NCBI GenBank assembly: GCA_905182095.1
Contig: CAJJAQ010000025.1
Location: 1 to 37,362 of the forward strand
DNA length: 37,362 nt
Source of the DNA: an uncultured Pseudomonadales bacterium
GTDB lineage: Bacteria; Pseudomonadota; Gammaproteobacteria; Pseudomonadales; Azotimanducaceae
Direction of reading: 5' to 3'
The first letter of the stretch is position 1; each line of letters opens with the position of its first letter. The translations under genes were made by a program, and so were the position numbers. A model generated the notes under the pieces. That model saw nothing but the letters and a program-made list of their open reading frames with translations. It was not told the origin of the DNA and searched no databases. Of this stretch, positions 7,538 through 16,216 are shown piece by piece.

Positions 7538-8602
7538 ATGGCTGAACAACCGTTAGTAGCGCCTGCAGGAGCAGTGGAGTTATCCCCAGAGGTAGCTCTA
7601 GAGCTTGAATCTCTGCGCCCAACTGAAAGAGCAGCATTGCTGATGTTGTTGTTAGGTGAGCAGCAGGCTTCGGATATCGTAGCTTACCTTAGCCCCAGAG
7701 AAGTACAGGCGGTTGGTTCGGCAATGGTTAACGTCAGCGATGTTTCCCAGGAAGCCGTTAGCTTAGTGCTAGATGAATTTATTACTGAGTTGAAGAAGCT
7801 AACCAATCTTGGCCTAGGTTCCCCTGACTATATTGAAGGCGTATTGAATAGAGCGCTGGGTCCGGAGCGCGCATCTTCAGTATTGAGTAGAATTTTACCC
7901 AGCTCTTCAAGCAAAGGTTTGGAGATTCTGGCTTGGATGACGCCACGCGCAATTTGCGACATGGTGGGTGATGAGCACCCACAGGTCATTGCAATCATTT
8001 TATCCGTGCTTGAAGACGAAACCGCCGCTGATGTTTTGACCTTTCTACCTGCTGACATTCGCCCTGAAGTGGTTCGTCGTGTGGCCAATTTGGACACCGT
8101 ACAGCCCAACGCCATGGCCGAATTAGAATTGGTGATGGCAAAACAATTTGCACACTCAACGACCACGTCGTCCGCTTCTGTTGGTGGTGTTAAAGCCGCT
8201 GCTAAGATTATGGGCAAAACGAAGTTGGATCTTGAATCTGCGATTATGTCGGATATCAACTTGGTGGACGAGGATCTGGCGCTGCGTATTCAAGATAATA
8301 TGTTCGACTTTGAGAACTTGGTTGATCTGGACAACAGAAGTATTCAAATCCTTATGCGCACACTTGAGCAAGAGCAAATGGCCTATGCCTTGAAGGCTGC
8401 TCCTGAGGCGGTGGTAGAGAAATTCTTGGGCAATATGTCGCAACGCGCTGGCGCAATGTTCCTCGATGAAATGGAAATGATGGGTATGGTTAGAGTGACC
8501 GATGCTGAGGAAGCACAACGTAATATTATCCGCCAAGCACGTAAGTTGCAGGATGCCGGTGAAATCATCCTAGCATCGGCAGATGGAGGCGGTTTTGTAT
8601 AG
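7538..8602 (+). CDS. fliG: Flagellar rotor/switch protein FliG
   Basis: FliG is the rotor component that receives torque from the stators and binds FliF and FliM. The 354-residue protein shows the N-terminal FliF-binding helices, the middle-domain EHPQ motif (DEHPQVIAIILSVLE) and the C-terminal torque domain. Aligned from memory with E. coli FliG, the torque residues appear conserved: Arg in NMSQRA, the acidic pair DE in place of DD, and Arg in MVRVTD. The length is slightly above the usual 330-340 because of a short N-terminal extension. A good ribosome-binding site (AGAGGA) precedes the ATG. The 3' end overlaps fliH by 20 bp. Confidence 0.96.
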   Translation: MAEQPLVAPAGAVELSPEVALELESLRPTERAALLMLLLGEQQASDIVAYLSPREVQAVGSAMVNVSDVSQEAVSLVLDEFITELKKLTNLGLGSPDYIEGVLNRALGPERASSVLSRILPSSSSKGLEILAWMTPRAICDMVGDEHPQVIAIILSVLEDETAADVLTFLPADIRPEVVRRVANLDTVQPNAMAELELVMAKQFAHSTTTSSASVGGVKAAAKIMGKTKLDLESAIMSDINLVDEDLALRIQDNMFDFENLVDLDNRSIQILMRTLEQEQMAYALKAAPEAVVEKFLGNMSQRAGAMFLDEMEMMGMVRVTDAEEAQRNIIRQARKLQDAGEIILASADGGGFV

Positions 8603-9521
8603 TCGTGAACCGCAGTCGTGGCAAAGAAATAGCACAAGGCGAGACGAGCTTAATGCAGCTGGCTTTGTATTAGACGGCATTCTTTCAAAGGCTAAGCCTG
8701 GATCAATAGATTTAGAAGAAAAGTTTGTTATATCGCCAGTACCATTGGATAAAACGCTAGTTGAGCCGGTCACTGAGGTATTAGAAAGTGAAGCGCTGCC
8801 CGTTGAAGAACGTGAACCGTTAGAGACACCGGCTCTTGATTCAGATACTGAAGTAGATTCCGTCAGCGCTGAAGAGCGCGAGCAGGAACTCAGCGCGGCG
8901 AAGGCTCAAGCCTTTGCCGAAGGTCAGACCCAAGGTCAAACGGAAGCACGTCAATCTATGCGCGTGGAAGCCGAAGAAGTGTCAGCTGAATTGAATATTA
9001 AATTGCGCGATGAGTTCAGTGAATTCTTGGCGGCGGTAGAGGAAAGTTTGGTAGATAGTCAAAATTTATTTGATCCACTAAAGAAACTGGCACTGACATT
9101 AGCCGAGCAAATTGCTCGTGCGGAGCTAACCCATAACGATGAAAGCATACGTCGTTTTATTGAGCGCAGTATTGCGGAAATAGAACCCACTCAGCTTAAA
9201 GCCCTGGTGTTGCATGTTTCTAGTGCCTGGCATGAGCGCCTACAGAGCGAACCCCTGAAAACTGTTGTACAAAATTATGAAGTTAGAGAGGATGACAAAC
9301 TCAGCGTCGGTAGCATTCGACTAACCATCCAAGATACGACCATCGAAGATCTAATAGAGCGGCGTATTGGTCAATTGTCTGAGCAACTATTTACCCCGTC
9401 GCCCATATCTGAAGATCAACAATTGCTTTTCCCAGAAGAGAATGATGATGGTTTTGTGATACCAGGAGACTTCGCAGAAGTAGAAGTTGATGACATTTTC
9501 TTTAATGCGCCAGACGAATGA
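8583..9521 (+). CDS. fliH: Flagellar export ATPase regulator FliH
   Basis: FliH is the peripheral-stalk protein of the export ATPase complex; it docks FliI to the C-ring. The 312-residue product has a variable acidic N-terminus, a Q/A/E-rich helical stretch (AKAQAFAEGQTQGQTEARQSM, about 105-125) typical of FliH, and a C-terminal domain with LAEQIARAELTHN. It is longer than enteric FliH (about 235 aa), mainly through the acidic N- and C-terminal extensions. The start at 8583 overlaps the end of fliG by 20 bp and the stop overlaps the fliI ATG (ATGA), so translation of the three genes is likely coupled. Confidence 0.9.
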   Translation: MEAVLYSREPQSWQRNSTRRDELNAAGFVLDGILSKAKPGSIDLEEKFVISPVPLDKTLVEPVTEVLESEALPVEEREPLETPALDSDTEVDSVSAEEREQELSAAKAQAFAEGQTQGQTEARQSMRVEAEEVSAELNIKLRDEFSEFLAAVEESLVDSQNLFDPLKKLALTLAEQIARAELTHNDESIRRFIERSIAEIEPTQLKALVLHVSSAWHERLQSEPLKTVVQNYEVREDDKLSVGSIRLTIQDTTIEDLIERRIGQLSEQLFTPSPISEDQQLLFPEENDDGFVIPGDFAEVEVDDIFFNAPDE

Positions 9522-10888
9522 ATAAAGTACTCGAGTTTCCTAGCTTTAATGACCACGTTAACGATGCTCAGCTGCATCTTCGTGGCCCAGCGTTGCGGCG
9601 TTATGGTGTGCTGACAAGAATTGTTGGTTTAACCATCGAAGCCAAAGGCATTACTGCCACAGTGGGTTCGATTTGCCGAATTCTAAAAAGTTCTGCCGTT
9701 GAAGGTGTTGAGCAAACGAATAAGGATCATTACGTCGACGCTCAAGTTGTGGGTTTTGAAAGCGGAACACTATTTATGATGCCGCTATGGAACGCCTTTG
9801 GTCTGCAGGCTGGGGCTAAAACGTATTTACTCTCGGAGACTGATAGCGCAGCTGTTGGTGATGAACTTCTAGGTCGTGTGGTTAATGCTCTGGGTGAGCC
9901 GCTGGATGGTCTGGCCGAGATCCAGTGTAGTGAAAGCAGTGGTCTTATGGGTAGCCCAATCAATCCCATGGAGCGCAAACCTATTGATAGAATTTTGGAT
10001 GTTGGTGTAAAAGCCATCAATGCAATGCTAACCGTGGGCTGTGGCCAGCGTTTAGGCCTTATTGCTGGCTCCGGGGTTGGTAAAAGTGTTTTATTAGGAA
10101 TGCTAACTAAGTTCACCGCAGCAGATGTTGTGGTTATTGGTCTAATCGGCGAACGTGGTCGCGAAGTAAAAGAATTCATAGAACAAATTTTGGGCTCTGA
10201 GGGCATGCAGCATGCAATCGTTGTTGCTGCTCCTGCAGATAATTCCCCGCTACTGAGAATTCGTGCAACCCATTTGGCGCACCTTTATGCAGAACATTTT
10301 CGCGCCCGAGGCAAAGATGTTTTATTGCTTGTTGATAGTTTGACTAGGGTTGCTCACGCGCAACGCGAAATCGGCCTAGCCATTGGCGAGCCGCCCACTG
10401 CCAAGGGCTACCCACCCTCTGTATTTAGTCTTTTGCCCAATCTGATTGAACGCTCTGGTACCGGCAAAGCGGATCAAGGTTCGATTACTTCTATATATAC
10501 GCTCTTAGCTGAGGGCGATGATTTGCAGGACCCGGTCGTGGACTTGGCGCGAGCCTCGCTGGACGGTCAGGTTGTATTGAGTCGTGCGTTAGCCGATGCC
10601 GCCCACTATCCGGCCATAGATCTAGCGGGGTCGATCTCTCGTTTGATGCCAATTTTGGCGGAATCTGAGAACTTTGATTCGGCAAACATGTTCAGAAGGT
10701 TGTGGACCCTCTACCAACAGAATTTGGATTTAATCCAAGTTGGCGCCTATGAAATGGGGACAAACCCTGACCTAGATCGCGCCATCGCATTACGTGCAGA
10801 TATGGAAGCATTTCTGCGACAACCCATGGATGAATTAGCAACCTTTGAAGCATCTGCGCAAGGGTTAAAGGAGTGCCTAAATGTCTAA
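9518..10888 (+). CDS. fliI: Flagellum-specific export ATPase FliI
   Basis: FliI is the hexameric F1-like ATPase that powers unfolding and delivery of export substrates. In its 456 residues the P-loop reads AGSGVGKS, the catalytic ER motif is IGERGREVKEF, and Walker B is DVLLLVDSLTR. The family signature AQREIGLAIGEPPTAKGYPPSVFSLLPNLIERSG follows. The N-terminal beta-barrel and C-terminal helical domain are complete, and the length is normal. It starts within the fliH stop codon and overlaps fliJ by 8 bp. Confidence 0.97.
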   Translation: MNKVLEFPSFNDHVNDAQLHLRGPALRRYGVLTRIVGLTIEAKGITATVGSICRILKSSAVEGVEQTNKDHYVDAQVVGFESGTLFMMPLWNAFGLQAGAKTYLLSETDSAAVGDELLGRVVNALGEPLDGLAEIQCSESSGLMGSPINPMERKPIDRILDVGVKAINAMLTVGCGQRLGLIAGSGVGKSVLLGMLTKFTAADVVVIGLIGERGREVKEFIEQILGSEGMQHAIVVAAPADNSPLLRIRATHLAHLYAEHFRARGKDVLLLVDSLTRVAHAQREIGLAIGEPPTAKGYPPSVFSLLPNLIERSGTGKADQGSITSIYTLLAEGDDLQDPVVDLARASLDGQVVLSRALADAAHYPAIDLAGSISRLMPILAESENFDSANMFRRLWTLYQQNLDLIQVGAYEMGTNPDLDRAIALRADMEAFLRQPMDELATFEASAQGLKECLNV

Positions 10889-11339
10889 AGAACTCAAATC
10901 TTCAATACAACGCTGGGACACACTTGCCGAAGGTGTTGGCAATAAAGTCAATGAAGTACAAAAGGTACTCATTTTTGTGCGCAACAAACAAACTAAATTG
11001 GACGGTGAACGAACTAAGCTGGGTGATATGAAGGTTGAATACGCCAACAAGCTAAAAGAAGTGCAAATCGGTCCCCATGACATGGAAAAGGTCACCTATT
11101 TGCGTCGGTTTCTCGGTCAGCTGGATATTGCTGCTAAGGCTATCTGTACGGAATTGGAAGTTTTGGCAATTCAACAGGGCAAAATTCAAGAGCAATTTCG
11201 AACCCTTAATAGTGAACAAGTAAAATTTACCACCCTAGCCTCGCGATCGCGTAAGCAGTTGCGTGACATATTGCAGCGCGCAGATCAGAAAGACCAAGAC
11301 ATGATGAATGTAATGCGTTTTGAAGCGCTGAAGCGTTGA
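10881..11339 (+). CDS. fliJ: Flagellar export protein FliJ
   Basis: FliJ is the central-stalk coiled coil of the FliHIJ complex and contacts FlhA. The 152-residue product is almost entirely alpha-helical, rich in K/Q/E, without membrane segments. It has the usual length and the position directly after fliI, with an 8-bp overlap. AAAGGAG at about 10867-10873 serves as its ribosome-binding site inside fliI. The family is weakly conserved in sequence, so the call rests on size, composition and context. The gene is followed by a fresh sigma-54 promoter, marking the end of the fliE-fliJ transcription block. Confidence 0.88.
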   Translation: MSKELKSSIQRWDTLAEGVGNKVNEVQKVLIFVRNKQTKLDGERTKLGDMKVEYANKLKEVQIGPHDMEKVTYLRRFLGQLDIAAKAICTELEVLAIQQGKIQEQFRTLNSEQVKFTTLASRSRKQLRDILQRADQKDQDMMNVMRFEALKR

Positions 11340-11360
11340 ATATGACTTGGGATGCATTGG

Positions 11361-11376
11361 TGGCACATATATTGCT
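11361..11376 (+). promoter_or_regulatory. Sigma-54 promoter upstream of fliK
   Basis: The sequence is TGGCACATATATTGCT, a consensus -24/-12 element with GG-N10-GC. It lies in the 85-bp gap between fliJ and fliK, with the -12 element 49 bp before the fliK ATG. It probably gives separate transcription of fliK-L-M-N-O and the following unknown gene. No clear palindromic activator site was found close upstream; it may lie in fliJ. Confidence 0.75.
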
Positions 11377-11424
11377 CTTACTTAGATAAAACCAAGTTAA
11401 GTAAACGAGTTAGATTGAAATATT

Positions 11425-12975
11425 ATGTCTGATAATTTTTTATCCTTTGTAAGTAAAGTTGTTAAAAGTAGCACCGACACGGGCGCCGAAAAATCGCCTC
11501 TCGCTGCAGCTGTGCCGTCTCAAGTCGCTGATTTCAGTAAAGTTTTTGCCAAAGAGGCTGTTGCTTCAACTGAAGAGGTTGAAGTCAAGGGCGCTGATCA
11601 AAGTGCGCCTGTGGTTGCTCAGTCTGCTGCTGTCGAAGATCAAATGGCTGCGCAGGCTGAGAGCATAGTTGCGCCGGTTACGCTGCCAGTTATTCCGGAT
11701 AACGGCAACCCGTTGCCAAAGCTGTCGATCTATACCCCTGGCTTACAGGTTGGGCGAGTCATTCTGACGACGACCAATACTAAAGTGAATGAAGACAGCC
11801 TAACCGCTTTTGCGCGGGCTCAAGGAATCAGCGAAGCAGTGTTGAAACAGCCTCAATTTGCTGAGGCAAATCCTGTGAGCCGATCTGCGCAGGTTGCAGG
11901 TTTAAAAGCAGAGACAGCACCGTCAATTTTAAGTGGCCTTTTGAGTAACAGTGCATTGCAACGCAATCCTCTGGAAGGTCAGCAGGTAGGGGCGCCGAAT
12001 GATGCGTCAACGGGTGCAGACGCTGGGGCTAAAGTCGTAGACGGCACATTGTCTGCGTTACGCGCGCAGCAGGCTTTTGCAGTAACTAACTCCGCTGTTA
12101 AGACTAGCGAGCCAAAGCTTGCTGGCGGCGAATTGGTTAACCCCTTAGCAACTACGATGATGGGTGCCCAGGAGTTGCGGGTGCAACGTCAACAAAGCAG
12201 CCGCGTGGAACAAGTTACTGACCAGGGCAAAGAATTTACTGACAAGCAGTTGGATGGTTTAGGTAAAGGCATAGAAGCTAAAGTTTTGTCTGAAAAATTA
12301 TCTATCTCAGAATTGAGACAAGCAAGACAAGCAATTGATTCAGTTATGGAAATAGCGCGCTCGAACGTCCAGAATGGAGCAGACGTTGGGGTGTCCTCGG
12401 GGCTAAGTGAAAGTACTATCGCGGCGACCGCTTCGTTATCAGCGCCGCCAGTTAGCGCGCTTCAAGGTGCGGCGCCTAGTGTGGCGGCAATGCCCACTAG
12501 CTTAGGCACTCTACTCAGCGCTAATGACCCGAGTTTGATGCAGGCGCGTATGCAGCCTTATCAGGATTGGGCGGAAAAATTTGGTGAAGTGCTGGGACAA
12601 AAGTTGTCTCTTGCAGTGAAGCAGGGAACATGGGCAGTAAAGTTGAATTTAAACCCCCACAGCCTTGGTGAAATTACCATAGCACTGGAGGTTGGAGAGA
12701 AGGGAATAGAAGGCCAATTGTCGGCAAATGATGGTGCGGTACGTCAATTATTAAGTGACGCTCTGCCCAAATTGCGTTCCTCTTTAGAGGATCTTCTTGG
12801 TCAAAGCGGCAGCGTTAATATTGAGGTTGGCGATGACAAAGCGGGCAAAGATAAGCAGCCTGCAGACGACATGCTAGAAATTGTCATAGACCTTGAAGAT
12901 GAAATTTTTAACGGCAACAAAGTACTTGCAGACAGCGGTACCACACTGCGGGACGGTTTTGATGTCTTGGTTTAG
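11425..12975 (+). CDS. fliK: Flagellar hook-length control protein FliK
   Basis: FliK is the secreted molecular ruler that measures hook length and switches FlhB specificity. The 516-residue product is Ala/Ser/Gln/Val-rich and low in conservation over the first 370 residues. The C-terminal hook-length domain (about 390-480) is recognisable: GQKLSLAVKQGTWAVKLNLNPHSLGEITIALEVGEKGIEGQLSANDGAVRQLL shows the LxLxPxxLGxVxVxL pattern of the family. An acidic tail follows. It is the first gene behind the promoter at 11361. The partner specificity switch FlhB is encoded at 19452. Confidence 0.9.
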   Translation: MSDNFLSFVSKVVKSSTDTGAEKSPLAAAVPSQVADFSKVFAKEAVASTEEVEVKGADQSAPVVAQSAAVEDQMAAQAESIVAPVTLPVIPDNGNPLPKLSIYTPGLQVGRVILTTTNTKVNEDSLTAFARAQGISEAVLKQPQFAEANPVSRSAQVAGLKAETAPSILSGLLSNSALQRNPLEGQQVGAPNDASTGADAGAKVVDGTLSALRAQQAFAVTNSAVKTSEPKLAGGELVNPLATTMMGAQELRVQRQQSSRVEQVTDQGKEFTDKQLDGLGKGIEAKVLSEKLSISELRQARQAIDSVMEIARSNVQNGADVGVSSGLSESTIAATASLSAPPVSALQGAAPSVAAMPTSLGTLLSANDPSLMQARMQPYQDWAEKFGEVLGQKLSLAVKQGTWAVKLNLNPHSLGEITIALEVGEKGIEGQLSANDGAVRQLLSDALPKLRSSLEDLLGQSGSVNIEVGDDKAGKDKQPADDMLEIVIDLEDEIFNGNKVLADSGTTLRDGFDVLV

Positions 12976-13014
12976 AATTTACCGGTGCGATGCGCCAATA
13001 GTTAGGAGATTAAA

Positions 13015-13590
13015 GTGGCTGAAGTAGAAGATGGTGAAGCATCCGGCGGTAGTGGTGGCCTAATTAAAATTATTTTAGTGGTTTTGTTGGTGCTGATTGT
13101 CGCCATTGGTTCTGCTCTGGGTAGTTTGTTTTTTACCGGGTTTTTTGATGCCGCCGAGGAAGATGCGGCAGCACAAGCAATTGCTGAATTAGAGGCGGAA
13201 ATTGAAAATACCGAAGCTCTTCAGCAACCAGAAAAAGTTGCCAAGGAGACTGTGGACGAGGAAAAATTTAAACCTGCGTATCATTCCTTTTCGGCGCCGT
13301 TTGTTGCAAACGTAATGAACTCGCGCAAGGTCTTGCAAATTTCTCTGGCGATAATGACCTATTATGATGAACGGGTAATTACCGCAATTACTACCCACGA
13401 GTTGGCAATTACTTCGTCAATTCTAGATCGCCTACGCATGATTACGGAGGCCGAGATCAAAGAGCCAGATTTTCGTCGCGAGCTAGCGGAGGAACTCACC
13501 CTAGTGATTAATGAAGTTCTAGAGAAGTTCGAGGAATTCAAATTTGCCGGGGTAGAGGAAGTATATTTCACAGGATTTGTAGTTCAGTAG
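13015..13590 (+). CDS. fliL: Flagellar basal body-associated protein FliL
   Basis: FliL is a single-pass inner-membrane protein that surrounds stator units and supports torque at high load. The 191-residue product has a short cytoplasmic N-terminus with a Gly-rich patch, TM at about 16-40, an acidic A/E-rich linker, and a periplasmic domain with the typical ending (LAEELTLVINEVLEKFEEFKFAGVEEVYFTGFVVQ). The start is a GTG at 13015 preceded by TTAGGAGA, which decides it. FliL here is slightly longer than in enterics because of the linker. Confidence 0.92.
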   Translation: MAEVEDGEASGGSGGLIKIILVVLLVLIVAIGSALGSLFFTGFFDAAEEDAAAQAIAELEAEIENTEALQQPEKVAKETVDEEKFKPAYHSFSAPFVANVMNSRKVLQISLAIMTYYDERVITAITTHELAITSSILDRLRMITEAEIKEPDFRRELAEELTLVINEVLEKFEEFKFAGVEEVYFTGFVVQ

Positions 13591-13654
13591 AGTTCTAGCC
13601 CGTAGTTTATAGTTGGCGTGATCCTCAGATCGCGCCCTGATTCAGAAGAAAAAT

Positions 13655-14662
13655 ATGGCTGATGACAATAGTAGGTTGCTATCCGATGAGGAATTACTCG
13701 CCATTGAAGAAATGGTGGCTTCAGGTGATCTAGATGGCGACGGCTTTAATGTTGGCGTTGCTGCAAATCGCTATGACCTGACACTGCAAGACACCAGTGT
13801 TGGCGTTAACGTAACGGCGATTGAGCAGATCAATGACCGCTTTCACCGCTTTTTCCGGGCAGGCTTGCTCGAAGACTTACGTTACAACCCAAGGCTCAAA
13901 GCCGGGCGCATAGACATTATTAAATATAGTGAATATGTCCAAAGCACCGAATCACCAATTTCTGTCAATGTGCTGAAGATAGACCCGTTACGTGGCGAGT
14001 GTTTGTGTTTAATCCATTCTCAGGTGGTGTTTAGTTGTTTAGATAATTGGTTTGGCGGCAATGCGCGAACATTAACCTCAGTGCCAGCCGGGCGGATTTT
14101 TACGCCTACAGAAACAGCCGTGATTGAAAAAATTCGCGCAGTAGTTTTTGAATCATTAACGGAAGCTTGGGCACCTTTTCTAAAGATTGCGTGTGAGATT
14201 TCTTCTTCTGAAATTAGTGCAGTTTTTGCCAACATCGCCGCGGACGACGACATGGTCATACTCAACCGCTTTGAAACCGACATATTAGGCGATGATGGCG
14301 ATAAAGGGTTCGTAGATATTGTCTACCCTTATGCCAGTTTAAAACTTGTACGTGACGTGCTTCGCGCGCGAGTTGAAACCAGTGGCGGCAATGCTCAAGC
14401 AGACACTGACTGGACCAAAACATTGAGTGCAAGCTTAGACGAAGTGCCCGCAGAGGTCGTCGTTAAAGCCGCGGAATTCTCAATTTCAATAGATCAGTTA
14501 TCAAACCTTAAAGTTGGCGATTGGTTGCCGTTTAGAGCGCCAGATCACGCCGAAGTCTCCGTCAATGGATTCCCAATTTTCAACGCCGATGTTGGAAGTC
14601 GCGGTAATCAAGTAGCGGTTCAAATTGTCAGCAGCGTCTTGCCAGAGGAAAGTCATGAGTGA
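13655..14662 (+). CDS. fliM: Flagellar motor switch protein FliM
   Basis: FliM forms the middle of the C-ring and binds phospho-CheY through its N-terminus. The 335-residue length is normal. The CheC-like middle domain and the FliN-like C-terminal domain (from about 255; ISIDQLSNLKVGDWLPFRAPDHAEVSVNGFPIF) are present, and the GG motif region reads LDNWFGGNARTL. The N-terminal peptide reads RLLSDEELLAIEEMVASGDL instead of the usual LLSQDEIDALLHG, so the CheY-binding segment is recognisable but altered. The gene overlaps fliN by 8 bp. Confidence 0.94.
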   Translation: MADDNSRLLSDEELLAIEEMVASGDLDGDGFNVGVAANRYDLTLQDTSVGVNVTAIEQINDRFHRFFRAGLLEDLRYNPRLKAGRIDIIKYSEYVQSTESPISVNVLKIDPLRGECLCLIHSQVVFSCLDNWFGGNARTLTSVPAGRIFTPTETAVIEKIRAVVFESLTEAWAPFLKIACEISSSEISAVFANIAADDDMVILNRFETDILGDDGDKGFVDIVYPYASLKLVRDVLRARVETSGGNAQADTDWTKTLSASLDEVPAEVVVKAAEFSISIDQLSNLKVGDWLPFRAPDHAEVSVNGFPIFNADVGSRGNQVAVQIVSSVLPEESHE

Positions 14663-14963
14663 AAATGAAGAAAATTTAGACAGCCCAGCAGTTGTGGTGG
14701 AAGCGAATATAGATCAAGAAGTTATTCGTGCGATACCTATTACAATGACGGTGGAAGTAGGTACTACCAGCCTTAAACTACGTGATCTGTTGCGCCTTTC
14801 CCAAGGTAGCGTGCTTGAATTAGATCGCTCTGTGGGCGAATTAATGGATGTCAAAATCAATAATACAATCATTGCCAAAGGCGAAGTGGTCACCGTCGGC
14901 GATAAACTCGGTATCAGCGTTGTTGAAATTGTAGCGCCGCTGGAAAGAGTTAAGCCGGTCTAA
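14655..14963 (+). CDS. fliN: Flagellar motor switch protein FliN
   Basis: FliN forms the base of the C-ring and a docking site for FliH. The 102-residue product consists of a short acidic N-terminus and the complete SpoA-type domain (AIPITMTVEVGTTSLKLRDLLRLSQGSVLELDRSVGELMDVKINNTIIAKGEVVTVGDKLGISV). I chose the ATG at 14655 inside the fliM stop region (ribosome-binding AGAGGA at about 14645-14650). A start 30 bp upstream at 14625 would add ten residues deep in fliM and lacks such a site. The protein is short compared with the 137-155 residues common elsewhere, only the variable N-terminus being reduced. Confidence 0.94.
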   Translation: MSENEENLDSPAVVVEANIDQEVIRAIPITMTVEVGTTSLKLRDLLRLSQGSVLELDRSVGELMDVKINNTIIAKGEVVTVGDKLGISVVEIVAPLERVKPV

Positions 14964-14967
14964 TTTG

Positions 14968-15327
14968 ATGGAAGTGTCTCCACTAATATCGGCTATTCTT
15001 AGCTTTATCTTCGTTATTGGTTTACTGCTTTTAACACTGTGGTTTATGAGAACGAAAGGCATTGGCGTGACGCCAAGGACCGGGGGCGACTTGTACGTTG
15101 TGCAAACCCTTCGTCTTGGCACGAAGCACAATCTCAGTGTGGTCAAATATGGCAGCCGCACATTATTGTTAGGCATAAGTGGACAACAAATATCGCTGTT
15201 AGATAATCAAGCCAGTGCTGACATATCCACCTTTGAAAGTGCCGCTGCGGAACAGAGTCCGGCCGCAGCCGAACAAGTTCCAACGTCCTTCGCGGAGCAT
15301 TTTAAAAGCCTCTTAGTAAAACGCTGA
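14968..15327 (+). CDS. fliO: Flagellar biosynthesis protein FliO
   Basis: FliO assists assembly of the FliP ring of the export gate. The 119-residue protein has one N-terminal membrane segment (about 6-28) and the conserved cytoplasmic core (GDLYVVQTLRLGTKHNLSVVKYGSRTLLLGISGQQISLL), followed by an Ala/Glu/Gln-rich tail. The ATG at 14968 is preferred over the TTG at 14965. It follows fliN by only 4 bp. In most relatives fliP follows directly; here it is 2.3 kb away behind two inserted genes. Confidence 0.92.
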   Translation: MEVSPLISAILSFIFVIGLLLLTLWFMRTKGIGVTPRTGGDLYVVQTLRLGTKHNLSVVKYGSRTLLLGISGQQISLLDNQASADISTFESAAAEQSPAAAEQVPTSFAEHFKSLLVKR

Positions 15328-15334
15328 ATTCAAG

Positions 15335-15347
15335 CTGGAAGTTCCAG
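15335..15347 (+). other. Short palindrome after fliO
   Basis: CTGGAAGTTCCAG is a 13-bp perfect inverted repeat 8 bp after the fliO stop. Folded as RNA it gives a 5-bp stem with a 3-nt loop and no T-tract, so it is at best a weak pause or attenuator. It could also be an operator for the gene at 15426. The significance is uncertain. Confidence 0.25.
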
Positions 15348-15425
15348 AGTGCTGAGTCTTGTACCTAGGTGGCCAGCGGTTCATAGTAGCTTTGCTTAGG
15401 AACATAATAATAAGAGTCCCCGCCT

Positions 15426-16139
15426 GTGAACAAAAGTGAAAACCCCGTTTCCGATAATACGTACCGAAAAAGGCTTTTCGAGTTAGGTTCTTTGGTTAAT
15501 GGTAATCGCGCAAAGAGCCATGCCCACCGAAGCCAAATTATTGACAATGTAACAAACGGCCTGAGCAGTTTGCTAACGGCGTTTGGTCGAAATCGCAATT
15601 TAATGAGCGAGTCGACAACGAACATCTATCGATCGCGCAGAATTTTTGTTGAAAGCAATCCAGAATATCAGGCGCTGAGTGAGGGGCAGCGGCAACGAGT
15701 CATGGATGAGATTGAATACCAGTGTCTCAAGCAGCGCTCGGATAGCAATCGTGAAATTATGAGTCTGAATGTGGCGTTGACCCGCTTCAACAAAGAATTT
15801 GTCCAACTTTTACAAGCCGTGGGTGAAACCGATGCCGCGAAACTGCGTTTTAATCTTGATCAGCAAGAGCATAATGCCGACATATTGGCGCAAGGGCTGA
15901 ATGCATTGGAGCTTACTCCAGATTTGACCACATTAGATGGACTCATCGCGCAGTTGACTGAGCAAGTAGGCGGAAATACCGAGCTATTGGAAGAAGGCTT
16001 TGAAGCATCTAATCTCAACGGCGAAAAATTTGCAGAACTTCGTGCAAGCCTTGATAGCGAATTGGAAGCCATAGATGAGTGTTGGGGGCGAATTGAAGCC
16101 CAGCAGCTATTGGCGGCAGAATTGCTCGCCAGTTCTTGA
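15426..16139 (+). CDS. Unknown helical cytoplasmic protein inserted between fliO and fliP
   Basis: I do not recognise this 237-residue protein. It has no signal peptide or membrane segment and looks almost entirely alpha-helical. An N-terminal basic region rich in N/R/S (1-70, with two RNR/NRN patches) precedes a Q/R/E-rich middle, and an acidic Leu-rich C-terminal third (about 140-237) looks like a helical bundle or coiled coil. The start is GTG at 15426; the ribosome-binding site is weak. It follows fliO by 98 bp in the same direction, and no separate promoter is obvious, so it is probably read through from fliK-O. Size and composition would allow a chaperone-like role (as FlgN or FliT have), but no sequence match supports that. 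Confidence 0.75.
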   Translation: MNKSENPVSDNTYRKRLFELGSLVNGNRAKSHAHRSQIIDNVTNGLSSLLTAFGRNRNLMSESTTNIYRSRRIFVESNPEYQALSEGQRQRVMDEIEYQCLKQRSDSNREIMSLNVALTRFNKEFVQLLQAVGETDAAKLRFNLDQQEHNADILAQGLNALELTPDLTTLDGLIAQLTEQVGGNTELLEEGFEASNLNGEKFAELRASLDSELEAIDECWGRIEAQQLLAAELLASS

Positions 16140-16157
16140 TCTCAAGATTTAGTGCAT

Positions 16158-16195
16158 AGTGATTGGCCGAAGTGACTGGCCGAAGTGATTGGCGA
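16158..16195. repeat. Three tandem copies of a 13-bp unit
   Basis: Units AGTGATTGGCCGA, AGTGACTGGCCGA and AGTGATTGGCGA follow each other in the 77-bp gap between two convergent genes (unknown protein, ending 16139; lytic transglycosylase, ending 16217). The third unit is one base short. The unit length matches that of other intergenic arrays in this window. Confidence 0.75.
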
Positions 16196-16216
16196 AGATG
16201 CAACGCCATGCTCGAC

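Noticed and set aside
7828-8259. 143-codon minus-strand frame inside fliG
   Set aside because: It is antisense to a certain gene and its product looks like a codon-pattern shadow without domains.
9742-10206. 154-codon minus-strand frame inside fliI
   Set aside because: It is a shadow of the strongly conserved ATPase region; no independent start site or family resemblance.
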